DNA of 13,811 nt from positions 239,727 through 253,537 of the forward strand of contig NZ_JIBO01000008.1 of NCBI RefSeq assembly GCF_000688655.1, read 5' to 3'. This DNA is from Lonsdalea quercina subsp. quercina. GTDB taxonomy: Bacteria > Pseudomonadota > Gammaproteobacteria > Enterobacterales > Enterobacteriaceae. Positions 1 to 6,440 of the stretch are shown in pieces (within the stretch, counting starts at the first letter, position 1; each line of letters opens with the position of its first letter). Both the position numbers and the translations under genes were made by a program. The notes under the pieces are model-generated. The model was not told the DNA's origin and did not search any database. It was given only the letters and a program-made list of their open reading frames with translations.

Positions 1-989
1 CCAATGCAGCCGTCGGTGATGCTTTTACCGTAGACCAGTGACTCGCCGCTATCCGGGTTTTGATTGCCTTCCACGAGATGACTTTCAATCATCACACCCA
101 TAATGGCTTTTTCTCCACCGGCGATCTGCGAACAAACGTCGGCGCCGACTTCCATCTGCTTCTTAAACTGTTTGCTGCTGTTCGCGTGGCTAAAGTCGAT
201 CATTACCTGCGGCGTCAGCCCGGCTTTTTCCAAACCGACTTTCACTTCCTGCACGTGCTTCGCGCTGTAGTTAGGCTCTTTACCGCCGCGCAGAATAATG
301 TGGCAATCGTTGTTGCCGCTGGTATTCACGATCGCGGAGTGACCCCACTTGGTCACTGACAGGAAGCAGTGCGGCGCCTGCGCGGCGTTGATCGCATCGA
401 TGGCGACCTTGATCGTGCCGTCGGTGCCGTTTTTGAATCCAACCGGGCAAGACAGACCGGAAGATAGCTCACGGTGCACCTGAGACTCGGTGGTACGCGC
501 GCCAATCGCGCCCCAGCTCATCAGATCGGCAAGGTACTGCGGCGTGATCATATCGAGGAACTCACCCGCCGCCGGCAGGCCGGTGTCGTTGATGTCCAGC
601 AGTAGTTTGCGGGCGATGCGCAGACCGTCGTTGATCTGGAAGCTATGATCCATGTACGGGTCGTTGATAAGCCCTTTCCAGCCCACCGTCGTGCGCGGTT
701 TCTCGAAGTAGACTCTCATGACGACTTCCAGCTCGCCGTGCAGTTCCTGACGCAGCTCCTGCAACCTGGCGGCGTACTCTTTGGCGGCTTTAACATCATG
801 AATGGAGCAAGGGCCAATAATCACCAGCAGACGGTCGTCGCCGCCGTGCAGGATTTTATGAATGGCTGAGCGGGCCTGAGACACCGTTTTAGCGGCATTC
901 TCCGTCGCGGGAAATTTCTCCAGCAACGCGACAGGTGGCAACAACTCTTTGATTTCTTTAATTCTTAAATCGTCGTTTTGATAACTCAT
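1..989 (-). CDS. aroG: AroG, phenylalanine-type DAHP synthase (3' end cut by window edge)
   Basis: This enzyme condenses phosphoenolpyruvate and erythrose 4-phosphate into DAHP, the first step of the shikimate pathway to aromatic amino acids, in the cytoplasm. I translated the minus strand from the ATG at 989. The protein opens MSYQNDDLRIKEIKELLPPV, carries the IGPCSIHD motif with the metal-binding Cys at residue 61, and near the window edge reads IESHLVEGNQ and YGKSITDGCIG, all typical of class I AroG. About 329 codons are visible; the E. coli protein has 350, so roughly 20 C-terminal residues lie outside. The gene is transcribed away from zitB. Feedback inhibition by phenylalanine is assumed from the closer match to AroG than to AroF or AroH as I remember them; it was not tested. 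I could not find the TyrR boxes that control aroG in E. coli. Confidence 0.95.
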   Translation of the reverse strand, partial: MSYQNDDLRIKEIKELLPPVALLEKFPATENAAKTVSQARSAIHKILHGGDDRLLVIIGPCSIHDVKAAKEYAARLQELRQELHGELEVVMRVYFEKPRTTVGWKGLINDPYMDHSFQINDGLRIARKLLLDINDTGLPAAGEFLDMITPQYLADLMSWGAIGARTTESQVHRELSSGLSCPVGFKNGTDGTIKVAIDAINAAQAPHCFLSVTKWGHSAIVNTSGNNDCHIILRGGKEPNYSAKHVQEVKVGLEKAGLTPQVMIDFSHANSSKQFKKQMEVGADVCSQIAGGEKAIMGVMIESHLVEGNQNPDSGESLVYGKSITDGCI

Positions 990-1087
990 AGCAATCCCAA
1001 TAATTCCTGAACGGTAGGCTTGGCCTGTGGTTCATGCCCACAACTCAGTCAGCCACAAATAAAAGCAGGAAACCCCGCGGATGGCGC

Positions 1088-1116
1088 ATTATAAAACAAG
1101 CTAAGGACTAAAATCC
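1088..1116 (-). promoter_or_regulatory. Candidate aroG promoter
   Basis: The minus strand has a perfect -10 hexamer TATAAT (1093 down to 1088), followed by a short run to the aroG ATG about 100 bp away. The hexamer 17 bp upstream (1116-1111, GGATTT) is a poor -35, so the promoter would need an activator or another spacing. No TyrR box of the TGTAAA-N6-TTTACA form is visible. This is a pattern match only. Confidence 0.4.
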
Positions 1117-1194
1117 CTGAATAATTTCCCCTCAGTCCGAGGAGTACGACGGCACCCACGGTATTTTCAGCAATGCATTCCCTTCAGCGACGCT

Positions 1195-1227
1195 ACTGTA
1201 GGTTTTTTGTCCCGTTTGACATACAGT
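1195..1227 (+). promoter_or_regulatory. Dyad and -35-like element upstream of zitB
   Basis: The hexamers ACTGTA (1195-1200) and TACAGT (1222-1227) form a perfect inverted repeat with a 21-bp centre, 32 bp before the zitB start. The right arm follows directly on a consensus -35 hexamer TTGACA (1216-1221), but no good -10 lies at 16-18 bp (TGCAAA at 1239-1244). It could be an operator or a chance dyad. It does not resemble the Zur operator I know. Confidence 0.25.
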
Positions 1228-1258
1228 TGAAACAGATCTGCAAACAGGAACTCATTCG

Positions 1259-2191
1259 ATGACCCAATCCCGCCCCAACGAACAAAACAATAGTCAACGA
1301 CTGCTAGCGGCGTTTACGCTCACCGCCCTTTTCATGGTTGTGGAAACGGTCGGTGGGCTGCTGTCAGGCTCTCTGGCGCTGCTGGCTGACGCTGGGCACA
1401 TGCTGACGGATACCGCCGCGCTGCTGGTCGCCTTGCTGGCCGTACGCTTTGCCGCAGGTCGTCCCACGTCCAACCATACCTTCGGCTTTCTGCGATTAAC
1501 TACGCTCGCGGCTTTCATCAATGCCATCGCGTTGTTCATCATCACCTTATGGATCTGCTGGGAGGCTTTTCAGCGCTTCAGCCATCCCCAGCCGATCGCG
1601 GGAATCCCGATGCTCATCATCGCAGTCGGCGGCCTCATGGTTAATCTGCTTTCATTCTGGCTGCTACATCGCGGCAGCGACGAAAAAAACATGAACGTCC
1701 GCGCGGCGGCTCTCCATGTATTGGGTGATATGTTGGGGTCGGTCGGAGCGATTGCCGCAGCGCTGATTATCATGATGACCGGTTGGACGCCAATTGACCC
1801 CATTTTGTCTTTGGTGGTGTCAATGCTGATATTGCGCAGCGCCTGGGCGCTGCTGAAAGAAAGTCTTCACGAGTTGCTGGAAGGTTCGCCTGCCCAAATT
1901 GACGTCGACGCGTTAAGACAGAGTCTGAGTGCCGATATCCCGGCGGTGCAGAACGTGCATCACGTCCACTTATGGCAGGTTGGAGAAAAACCGCTGCTGA
2001 CGCTGCATGCGCAGGTGACGCCCTCTGACGATCACGATGCATTGCTACAGCAAATTCAGGACTATCTGCTGCAACGCTATCAGATCGATCATGTGACCAT
2101 CCAAATGGAATACCGCCACTGCGATCACGGCCACTGCCATATTCAGCAGGTGGCCGGCGAACACCATCACCATCACCATCACCACCATTAA
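1259..2191 (+). CDS. zitB: ZitB, zinc efflux transporter of the cation diffusion facilitator family
   Basis: Zinc/proton antiporter of the inner membrane that exports zinc from the cytoplasm. The 310-residue protein (E. coli 313) has the CDF layout: six membrane segments between about residues 16 and 195, then a cytoplasmic metal-sensing domain. The transport site is visible as DAGHMLTD (D44, H47, D51) and HVLGD (H153, D157). The C-terminal domain carries the NVHHVHLW motif (232-239). The tail is unusual: a CDHGHCH cluster (288-294) and nine consecutive histidines (302-310) that end the protein. The His-rich N-terminal start of E. coli ZitB (MAHSHSH) is missing, so the metal-binding residues seem moved to the other end. 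The ATG at 1259 is preceded by AGGAA at a suitable distance. The gene converges on pnuC with a 16-bp gap. Confidence 0.95.
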   Translation: MTQSRPNEQNNSQRLLAAFTLTALFMVVETVGGLLSGSLALLADAGHMLTDTAALLVALLAVRFAAGRPTSNHTFGFLRLTTLAAFINAIALFIITLWICWEAFQRFSHPQPIAGIPMLIIAVGGLMVNLLSFWLLHRGSDEKNMNVRAAALHVLGDMLGSVGAIAAALIIMMTGWTPIDPILSLVVSMLILRSAWALLKESLHELLEGSPAQIDVDALRQSLSADIPAVQNVHHVHLWQVGEKPLLTLHAQVTPSDDHDALLQQIQDYLLQRYQIDHVTIQMEYRHCDHGHCHIQQVAGEHHHHHHHHH

Positions 2192-2207
2192 TGGTGCTCA
2201 GTCGCGG

Positions 2208-2933
2208 TTAGCTGGCTCGGGCCAAAGGGCGTGACTGGTTTTCACGCGCGCCCTTAATCCACAGCCAGGAACCGTTGAGGGCTATCAACGTTAGGATGGC
2301 GTATTGCAGCGACATCGCATAGACGCCCTGGTAGGCAAAAATCACCACGCTGATGACATCGATGACCACCCAGACCAGCCAGTTTTCAACGTATTTACGC
2401 GTCATCAGGATCATCGCCACAATGGACAGCACGGTCATGGTGGAATCCCAGAAAGGAAATGCGTCAGGCTGTAGCTGAGGTCGCTCGACGCTAATTCCAA
2501 TGCCTTTCATCAGCATCACAGCGATATCAGTCAATAGTGCGAAGAGCGCGTCGATATAAACCGTCATCAGGCCAATAGCAATGACGCAGGCAGCCCCCCA
2601 CCCCAATGCCTGCGGCAGAGACAGCCAGCGTATACGCAACTCGGATTGGTCGGCGCTGGTCTTCCGGCTCCAGGCATACCAACCATAGAGATTCGCACCG
2701 AAGAAAAAGATTTGCAGCAGCAGGCTGGCGTAGAGCTGGATCTGGAAGAAAATTAGTGCAAACAACGTGACGTTGATCAGTCCGAAAAAATAATTGCTCG
2801 TCTTCTCCAGGCTGGCTAACCAGATACACAGTAAGCCGAATAAGGTTCCCAGGCCTTCAACCCATGAGAGATCGTAACCGTTCGCCCCCAACGGAATATG
2901 AACCAAAATATTGCTCGTACTGAAAAAATCCAT
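2208..2933 (-). CDS. pnuC: PnuC, nicotinamide riboside transporter
   Basis: Inner-membrane facilitator that brings nicotinamide riboside into the cell as an NAD precursor, which NadR then phosphorylates. The protein is strongly hydrophobic with about seven membrane spans and contains the conserved blocks LASLEKTSNYFFGLINVTLF and QPDAFPFWDS. I start it at the ATG at 2933 (MDFFST, as in E. coli) and not at the in-frame GTG at 2939, because GAGG lies 5 bases before the ATG and overlaps the GTG context. That gives 241 residues against 239 in E. coli. In E. coli pnuC follows nadA in one operon; here no nadA precedes it, and a NadR-type operator lies about 60 bp upstream of the start. Its 3' end faces zitB with no clear terminator between. 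Confidence 0.94.
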   Translation of the reverse strand: MDFFSTSNILVHIPLGANGYDLSWVEGLGTLFGLLCIWLASLEKTSNYFFGLINVTLFALIFFQIQLYASLLLQIFFFGANLYGWYAWSRKTSADQSELRIRWLSLPQALGWGAACVIAIGLMTVYIDALFALLTDIAVMLMKGIGISVERPQLQPDAFPFWDSTMTVLSIVAMILMTRKYVENWLVWVVIDVISVVIFAYQGVYAMSLQYAILTLIALNGSWLWIKGARENQSRPLARAS

Positions 2934-2980
2934 CTTCACCTCGTCTGCCCCGAAAATACGTTATCGTCATGGCGTCTGAC

Positions 2981-2986
2981 TTTATA
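2981..2986 (-). promoter_or_regulatory. Candidate pnuC promoter -10 element
   Basis: The minus strand reads TATAAA at 2986 down to 2981, about 48 bp upstream of the pnuC ATG. No good -35 hexamer stands at 16-18 bp; that interval is occupied by the NadR-like operator, which would place repressor over the promoter. Pattern match only. Confidence 0.4.
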
Positions 2987-2995
2987 GCTAGACAA

Positions 2996-3013
2996 TGTTT
3001 CAAATACTAAACA
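2996..3013. promoter_or_regulatory. NadR-type operator upstream of pnuC
   Basis: The 18-bp sequence TGTTTC-AAATAC-TAAACA differs in one base from the enterobacterial NadR box TGTTTA-N6-TAAACA. NadR bound to NAD or ATP represses nadA-pnuC and nadB in E. coli and Salmonella. The site lies 10 bp upstream of the candidate -10 element, where a bound repressor would block polymerase. The exact spacing of the half-sites and the position in front of pnuC make chance unlikely. Binding is inferred. Confidence 0.8.
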
Positions 3014-3314
3014 AAACAATCCCTTCTTACCATTTAATTCCGCTTTTATACGTTATATATCGCATAAAGGTTCAATTTATTAAAATCAATAGCGTAATTC
3101 ATAAGGATAGACGGACTGCAGTCGCTCGGGCGGGCGATAGATGAACAAAGAAAATAGAAGGGCGGGTTAAGAATGCAATAGACGCTTGTGATGAATATGT
3201 ACGGGAAAGCATTAAATTTTGTTGGCTCGAACCTGTACGCAGCTTCTCACCCGCACGACGCGTGCGATAAGTAATTTTGGCATGTAGATTGGAATTCGGA
3301 AAACAAACTTGGGA
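3014..3314. other. Gene-free stretch between pnuC operator and tRNA-Lys; no nadA
   Basis: About 300 bp with no credible ORF on either strand. In E. coli nadA lies between the tRNA cluster and pnuC; I searched the reading of this stretch by eye for NadA motifs and found none. It holds a perfect 10-bp palindrome GACTGCAGTC (3114-3123), a GC hairpin CGCACG-ACG-CGTGCG (3252-3266) and a tRNA T-loop-like word GGTTCGAGCC on the minus strand (3233-3224). None of these has an assigned role. The hairpin lies on the 3' side of the tRNA genes but is not followed by a U-run. Confidence 0.7.
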
Positions 3315-3390
3315 TGGTGGGTCGTGCAGGATTCGAACCTGCGACCAATTGATTAAAAGTCAACTGCTCTACCAACTGAGCTAACGACCC
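3315..3390 (-). tRNA. tRNA-Lys (anticodon UUU), distal copy
   Basis: A 76-nt tRNA with encoded CCA. The acceptor arms GGGTCGT and ACGACCC pair perfectly, the discriminator is A, the anticodon TTT sits at 3357-3355 in the loop CTTTTAA, and the T-arm is GCAGGTTCGAATCCTGC. The sequence matches the E. coli tRNA-Lys genes of the same locus as I remember them. It is an exact copy of its neighbour 36 bp upstream and is probably cotranscribed with it and cut out of a common precursor. Confidence 0.97.
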
Positions 3391-3426
3391 GCACTGCGGA
3401 ATACTTCAAGATGTAGCACTGGAAAA

Positions 3427-3502
3427 TGGTGGGTCGTGCAGGATTCGAACCTGCGACCAATTGATTAAAAGTCAACTGCTCTACCAACTGAGCTAACGAC
3501 CC
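3427..3502 (-). tRNA. tRNA-Lys (anticodon UUU), proximal copy
   Basis: Identical in all 76 positions to the other tRNA-Lys, including the CCA end. It is the first gene after the candidate tRNA promoter. In E. coli this locus carries a run of lysine and valine tRNAs; here only two lysine copies are found and no valine tRNA. Confidence 0.97.
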
Positions 3503-3552
3503 AATTTCCACATCACTTCAGCGATTCACTATCGCCTTGGCAACGGCGGCAT

Positions 3553-3580
3553 ATATTACTGTGATAATTTTTCCACGCAA
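3553..3580 (-). promoter_or_regulatory. Candidate promoter of the tRNA-Lys pair
   Basis: On the minus strand TTGCGT (3580-3575) and TAATAT (3558-3553) are separated by 16 bp. The -10 is followed by the GC-rich word GCCGCCG, the kind of discriminator seen at stable-RNA promoters under stringent control. It lies about 50 bp upstream of the first tRNA, and an A/T-rich run (3583-3600) upstream of the -35 could serve as an UP element. Positions of the elements are seen; function is inferred. Confidence 0.6.
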
Positions 3581-3626
3581 CCTATTTTATAAAAAAAACG
3601 TTTAACTGCTTACAACTCAAACAAAT

Positions 3627-3665
3627 AGGCACAAAAGCCGCTCATTTCGAGCGAATTTTGTGCCT
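3627..3665 (-). terminator. Long hairpin ending the tol-pal-cpoB operon
   Basis: Starting 11 bp after the cpoB stop, the outer arms AGGCACAAAA and TTTTGTGCCT pair over ten bases, and an inner stem CGCTC/GAGCG closes on GAAAU. The inner stem alone is followed on the minus strand by GGC-TTTT, so either the short stem with its U-run or the whole structure can end transcription. It separates the operon from the downstream tRNA promoter. Confidence 0.75.
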
Positions 3666-3676
3666 TATCGTGGCAA

Positions 3677-4450
3677 TTAAGAGTGAGACAAAGATTTTTG
3701 CGCCAGTTTAGCGCTTTCGGTATTTGGGTACATCTTGACCACCTGACGATATACCGCCTGGGCTTTATCAGTCTGGCCTTTCTCCTGCATGATGACCCCA
3801 ACCTTGTACAAGGCTTCGGACGCTTTGGGAGATTTAGGGTAATTTTTTACGACATTGGCGAAATAGTAAGCCGCATCGTCTTTCTTACCCTTGTTGTAGT
3901 TCAACTGCCCCAACCAATAGTTGGCGTTGGGCTGATAAGTGGAATCAGGATATTTTTTGACGAAGTTTTGTAGTGCAACAATAGCCTGATCATACTGCTT
4001 TTTTTCAAGCACTAGCGCCACGGCGGCATTGTAATCGCTGTTCGCGTCTCCTGTGCTGGCTGGCGCGTTCGGAGCAGCGTTACTCGCCGCAGGGGGTGTG
4101 TTAGCGTCTGAGGCCGCAGGAGCAGGCGTTCGAGCGCCCTGAGAGCTCAGGCTGTCTATTTGCTGGTAGATCTGTTTCTGACGCTCTACAACTTGGTTAA
4201 GCTGATACTGACTTTCCTGAATCTGACCACGCAGGCTGTCGATATCGCGCTGGTTGTCGGAGAGCTGCTGCTGAAGTTGGGTTAAAAGCTGACTGTGAGC
4301 GTTTGAGATTCGCTCCAGTTGAGTGACTCGATCTTCTACCGAGCCTGAGCCGGCATTACTGATTGGCGCTTGGGCGGTAGCGACCCAGGGGGCCGCTACG
4401 CCAACCAGTAACGACAGACTGAGAAGGTAAGGTCTGAAGTTACTGTTCAT
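3677..4450 (-). CDS. cpoB: CpoB (YbgF), periplasmic cell division coordinator
   Basis: Periplasmic protein that binds TolA and PBP1B and coordinates peptidoglycan synthesis with outer-membrane constriction at division. The 257 residues (E. coli 263) begin with a signal peptide (cut expected after VATA at about residue 26). A coiled coil follows at about 38-105, rich in Q, L and heptad-like spacing, which forms the trimer in the family. Then comes an Ala/Pro/Asn-rich linker (about 106-135) and three TPR-like repeats to the end, including NANYWLGQLNYNKGKKDDAA. The linker differs most from E. coli. The ATG at 4450 lies 9 bp after the pal stop, with AAGAG as ribosome site overlapping the pal stop region, so translation is likely coupled. 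It is the last gene of the operon. Confidence 0.96.
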   Translation of the reverse strand: MNSNFRPYLLSLSLLVGVAAPWVATAQAPISNAGSGSVEDRVTQLERISNAHSQLLTQLQQQLSDNQRDIDSLRGQIQESQYQLNQVVERQKQIYQQIDSLSSQGARTPAPAASDANTPPAASNAAPNAPASTGDANSDYNAAVALVLEKKQYDQAIVALQNFVKKYPDSTYQPNANYWLGQLNYNKGKKDDAAYYFANVVKNYPKSPKASEALYKVGVIMQEKGQTDKAQAVYRQVVKMYPNTESAKLAQKSLSHS

Positions 4451-4459
4451 GCAAGACTC

Positions 4460-4975
4460 TTAGTAGACCAGAACGGCGCGACGGTTTTTAGCGTAAGCAG
4501 CTTCGTCATGACCCAGAACCGCGGGTTTTTCTTTACCGTAAGAAACGATAGAGATCTGGTCAGAGGAAACCCCTTTGCCCTGCAGGTACATCTGCACGGA
4601 ATTCGCACGACGCTCGCCCAAAGCGATGTTGTACTCCGGCGTACCGCGTTCATCCGCATGACCTTCAATGGTCACTTTGTAAGACGGGTTGCTACGCAGG
4701 AATGCGGCATGAGAATCCAGCATCTGAGCAAAATCCGAACGGATGTCATACTTATCGAGATCAAAGTAGACGATGTTGTTGCGCTGTAGTTCCTGCATCT
4801 GCAGGCGCGCCTGCTCAGAGGAAGACATGTTGCCGCCGTTTTCCATACCGCTGCCAACGCCGACGCCATTCTCAGAAGATTGGTCGTTGTTAGCATGCTT
4901 GTTAGAGCTACACGCGGCAACAGCCAGCACCGGCAGAGCCAACATCAGGCCTTTCAGCACTTTATTGAATTGCAT
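4460..4975 (-). CDS. pal: Pal, peptidoglycan-associated lipoprotein
   Basis: Outer-membrane lipoprotein that holds the outer membrane to the cell wall and is moved to the division site by Tol. The 171 residues (E. coli 173) start with a lipoprotein signal, with lipobox LAVAAC and the lipidated Cys at 22. A Ser/Asn/Gly-rich tether spans about 23-60. The OmpA-like peptidoglycan-binding domain runs from about 65 to the end, with [21 protein letters not shown] and LGERRA, the residues that grip meso-diaminopimelate. The ATG at 4975 has AAGGA seven bases upstream. It follows tolB after 39 bp and precedes cpoB after 9 bp. Confidence 0.98.
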   Translation of the reverse strand: MQFNKVLKGLMLALPVLAVAACSSNKHANNDQSSENGVGVGSGMENGGNMSSSEQARLQMQELQRNNIVYFDLDKYDIRSDFAQMLDSHAAFLRSNPSYKVTIEGHADERGTPEYNIALGERRANSVQMYLQGKGVSSDQISIVSYGKEKPAVLGHDEAAYAKNRRAVLVY

Positions 4976-5014
4976 TTTTATGTCCTTTCAAAAGGTTATC
5001 ATAGATATTTGCAT

Positions 5015-6304
5015 TTAGAGATACGGCGACCAGGCAGGGAATTTTACCTGACCATCAGTTGCCGGAAGACGCGCTTTGAAACGACCATCAGTCGAAACCA
5101 GCTGCAGCACGGATCCCATCCCCTGTTTGGAACTGTAGATTACCATGGTGCCGTTAGGCGCAACGCTAGGCGTTTCGTCCAGGAACGTGTCCGTCAATAC
5201 TTGAACGGCACCCGTTACCAGATCTTGTTTGGCGATATGCTGCACTCCGCTATTAGAGCTAACCATCACCAGAAATTTACCGTCGCTGCTGACATCCGCG
5301 TCCTGATTCTGGGCACCTTCCCAGGTCAGGCGCTGAGGCGCACCGCCGTTGACATTAATTTTGTACACCTGCGGACGTCCCGCCTGATCGGAAGTATAAG
5401 CGAGTGTCTGACTATCCGGGAACCAGGTCGGCTCCGTGTTGTTGCTGCGTCCATCGGTTATCTGAGTCATCTGTCCAGAAGCCAGATTCATCACGTAAAG
5501 ATTCAGGCTGCCGCTCTTGGACAGCGCGAAAGCCAGTTTGCTGCCGTCCGGAGAGAAGGACGGTGCGCCGTTATGACGTGGGAACGAGGCAACCTGTTTG
5601 ATCGCACCGTTGGCCAATGTCTGCACTACCAGCGCGGAACGGCCGCTTTCGAAGGTCACGTACGCCAGTTTGCTGCCGTCGGCAGACCATGCGGGTGACA
5701 TCAACGGCTGCGGGGAACGATGCACGGGGAGCTGATTGTAGCCGTCATAATCTGCCACGCGCAGTTCATAAGGATATTGGCCACCGTTGGTTTGAACCAC
5801 ATAGGCGATTCGCGTACGGAATGCGCCTTTAATCCCGGTCAGTTTTTCAAAAACTTCATCGCTGGCGGTATGCGCCGCGTAGCGCAGCCACTGTTTGGTG
5901 ACCTTAAACTGATTCTGCGCCAACACGCTGCCTGCGCTGCCCGAGGTGTCGACCAGTTGATAAGAAATCACATAACCATCGGCGCTGGGCTGAACCTGCC
6001 CGATGACGACGGCATCAATGCCCAACGCCGTCCAAGCCGCAGGCGTCACTTCCGCCACGCTGCCCGGTTGCTGCGGCATTCGAGAAGGATCAATAGGGTT
6101 GAACTTACCGCTGTTGCGCAAATCCGCGCCAACGATACCCCCGATGTCTTCAGGTGCGGCGCCAGGCCCCACCCATTTGAACGGAACAACGCCGATCGGG
6201 CGAGCGGAATCAACCCCTTGGGTGATTTCAATGCGTACTTCCGCGTGGAGGACTGCCGCCCATAGCATCAAAAAACCTAATGCAACTTTAAATGCCTGCT
6301 TCAT
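5015..6304 (-). CDS. tolB: TolB, periplasmic beta-propeller of the Tol-Pal system
   Basis: Periplasmic protein that switches between binding Pal and binding TolA, thereby freeing Pal to move. The 429 residues (E. coli 430) begin with a Sec signal peptide cut after VLHA (residue 21), leaving the mature N-terminus [11 protein letters not shown]. This is the TolB box that docks on TolA. An alpha/beta domain covers about 22-160 and a six-bladed propeller about 165-429, with repeated blade motifs such as [28 protein letters not shown] and [14 protein letters not shown]. The ATG at 6304 follows GGGAG. A second ATG at 6309 is out of frame and meets a stop after two codons. A 136-bp gap to tolA could hold a separate promoter, as known for E. 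coli tolB. Confidence 0.97.
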   Translation of the reverse strand: MKQAFKVALGFLMLWAAVLHAEVRIEITQGVDSARPIGVVPFKWVGPGAAPEDIGGIVGADLRNSGKFNPIDPSRMPQQPGSVAEVTPAAWTALGIDAVVIGQVQPSADGYVISYQLVDTSGSAGSVLAQNQFKVTKQWLRYAAHTASDEVFEKLTGIKGAFRTRIAYVVQTNGGQYPYELRVADYDGYNQLPVHRSPQPLMSPAWSADGSKLAYVTFESGRSALVVQTLANGAIKQVASFPRHNGAPSFSPDGSKLAFALSKSGSLNLYVMNLASGQMTQITDGRSNNTEPTWFPDSQTLAYTSDQAGRPQVYKINVNGGAPQRLTWEGAQNQDADVSSDGKFLVMVSSNSGVQHIAKQDLVTGAVQVLTDTFLDETPSVAPNGTMVIYSSKQGMGSVLQLVSTDGRFKARLPATDGQVKFPAWSPYL

Positions 6305-6440
6305 TTCATCTCCCTTATCCAGGTGCTTAACCTGCGATAAATTAGCAGAATGTGAACAAAACCAACGTCAACAAAACACGATGACCAAGTCTGTCGACCA
6401 TAGGCTTAATCTTAAATCCCTCGCGGAGCTTCAGGCTGCT
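6305..6440 (-). promoter_or_regulatory. tolA-tolB intergenic region with possible internal promoter
   Basis: This is the widest gap inside the tol cluster (136 bp). On the minus strand it contains TGCTAATTT, an extended -10-like element (TAATTT at 6344-6339), with TTGGTT at 15 bp and TTGACG at 21 bp upstream, neither at ideal spacing. A separate transcript for tolB-pal-cpoB is reported in E. coli. The elements here are weak. Confidence 0.3.

Noticed and set aside
60..869. Plus-strand frames of 99 and 74 codons in the aroG region
   Set aside because: Both are the reverse strand of aroG, whose minus-strand translation matches AroG throughout.
1026..1042. Short hairpin TGTGG/CCACA in the aroG leader as an attenuator
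   Set aside because: Only five pairs with a seven-base loop and no U-run or Phe-rich leader peptide; aroG is not known to be attenuated.
990..1258. TyrR boxes upstream of aroG
   Set aside because: I looked for TGTAAA-N6-TTTACA and near variants on both strands and found none convincing.
3610..3801. 63-codon minus-strand frame across the cpoB end and its terminator
   Set aside because: It runs through the terminator hairpin and overlaps cpoB in another frame.
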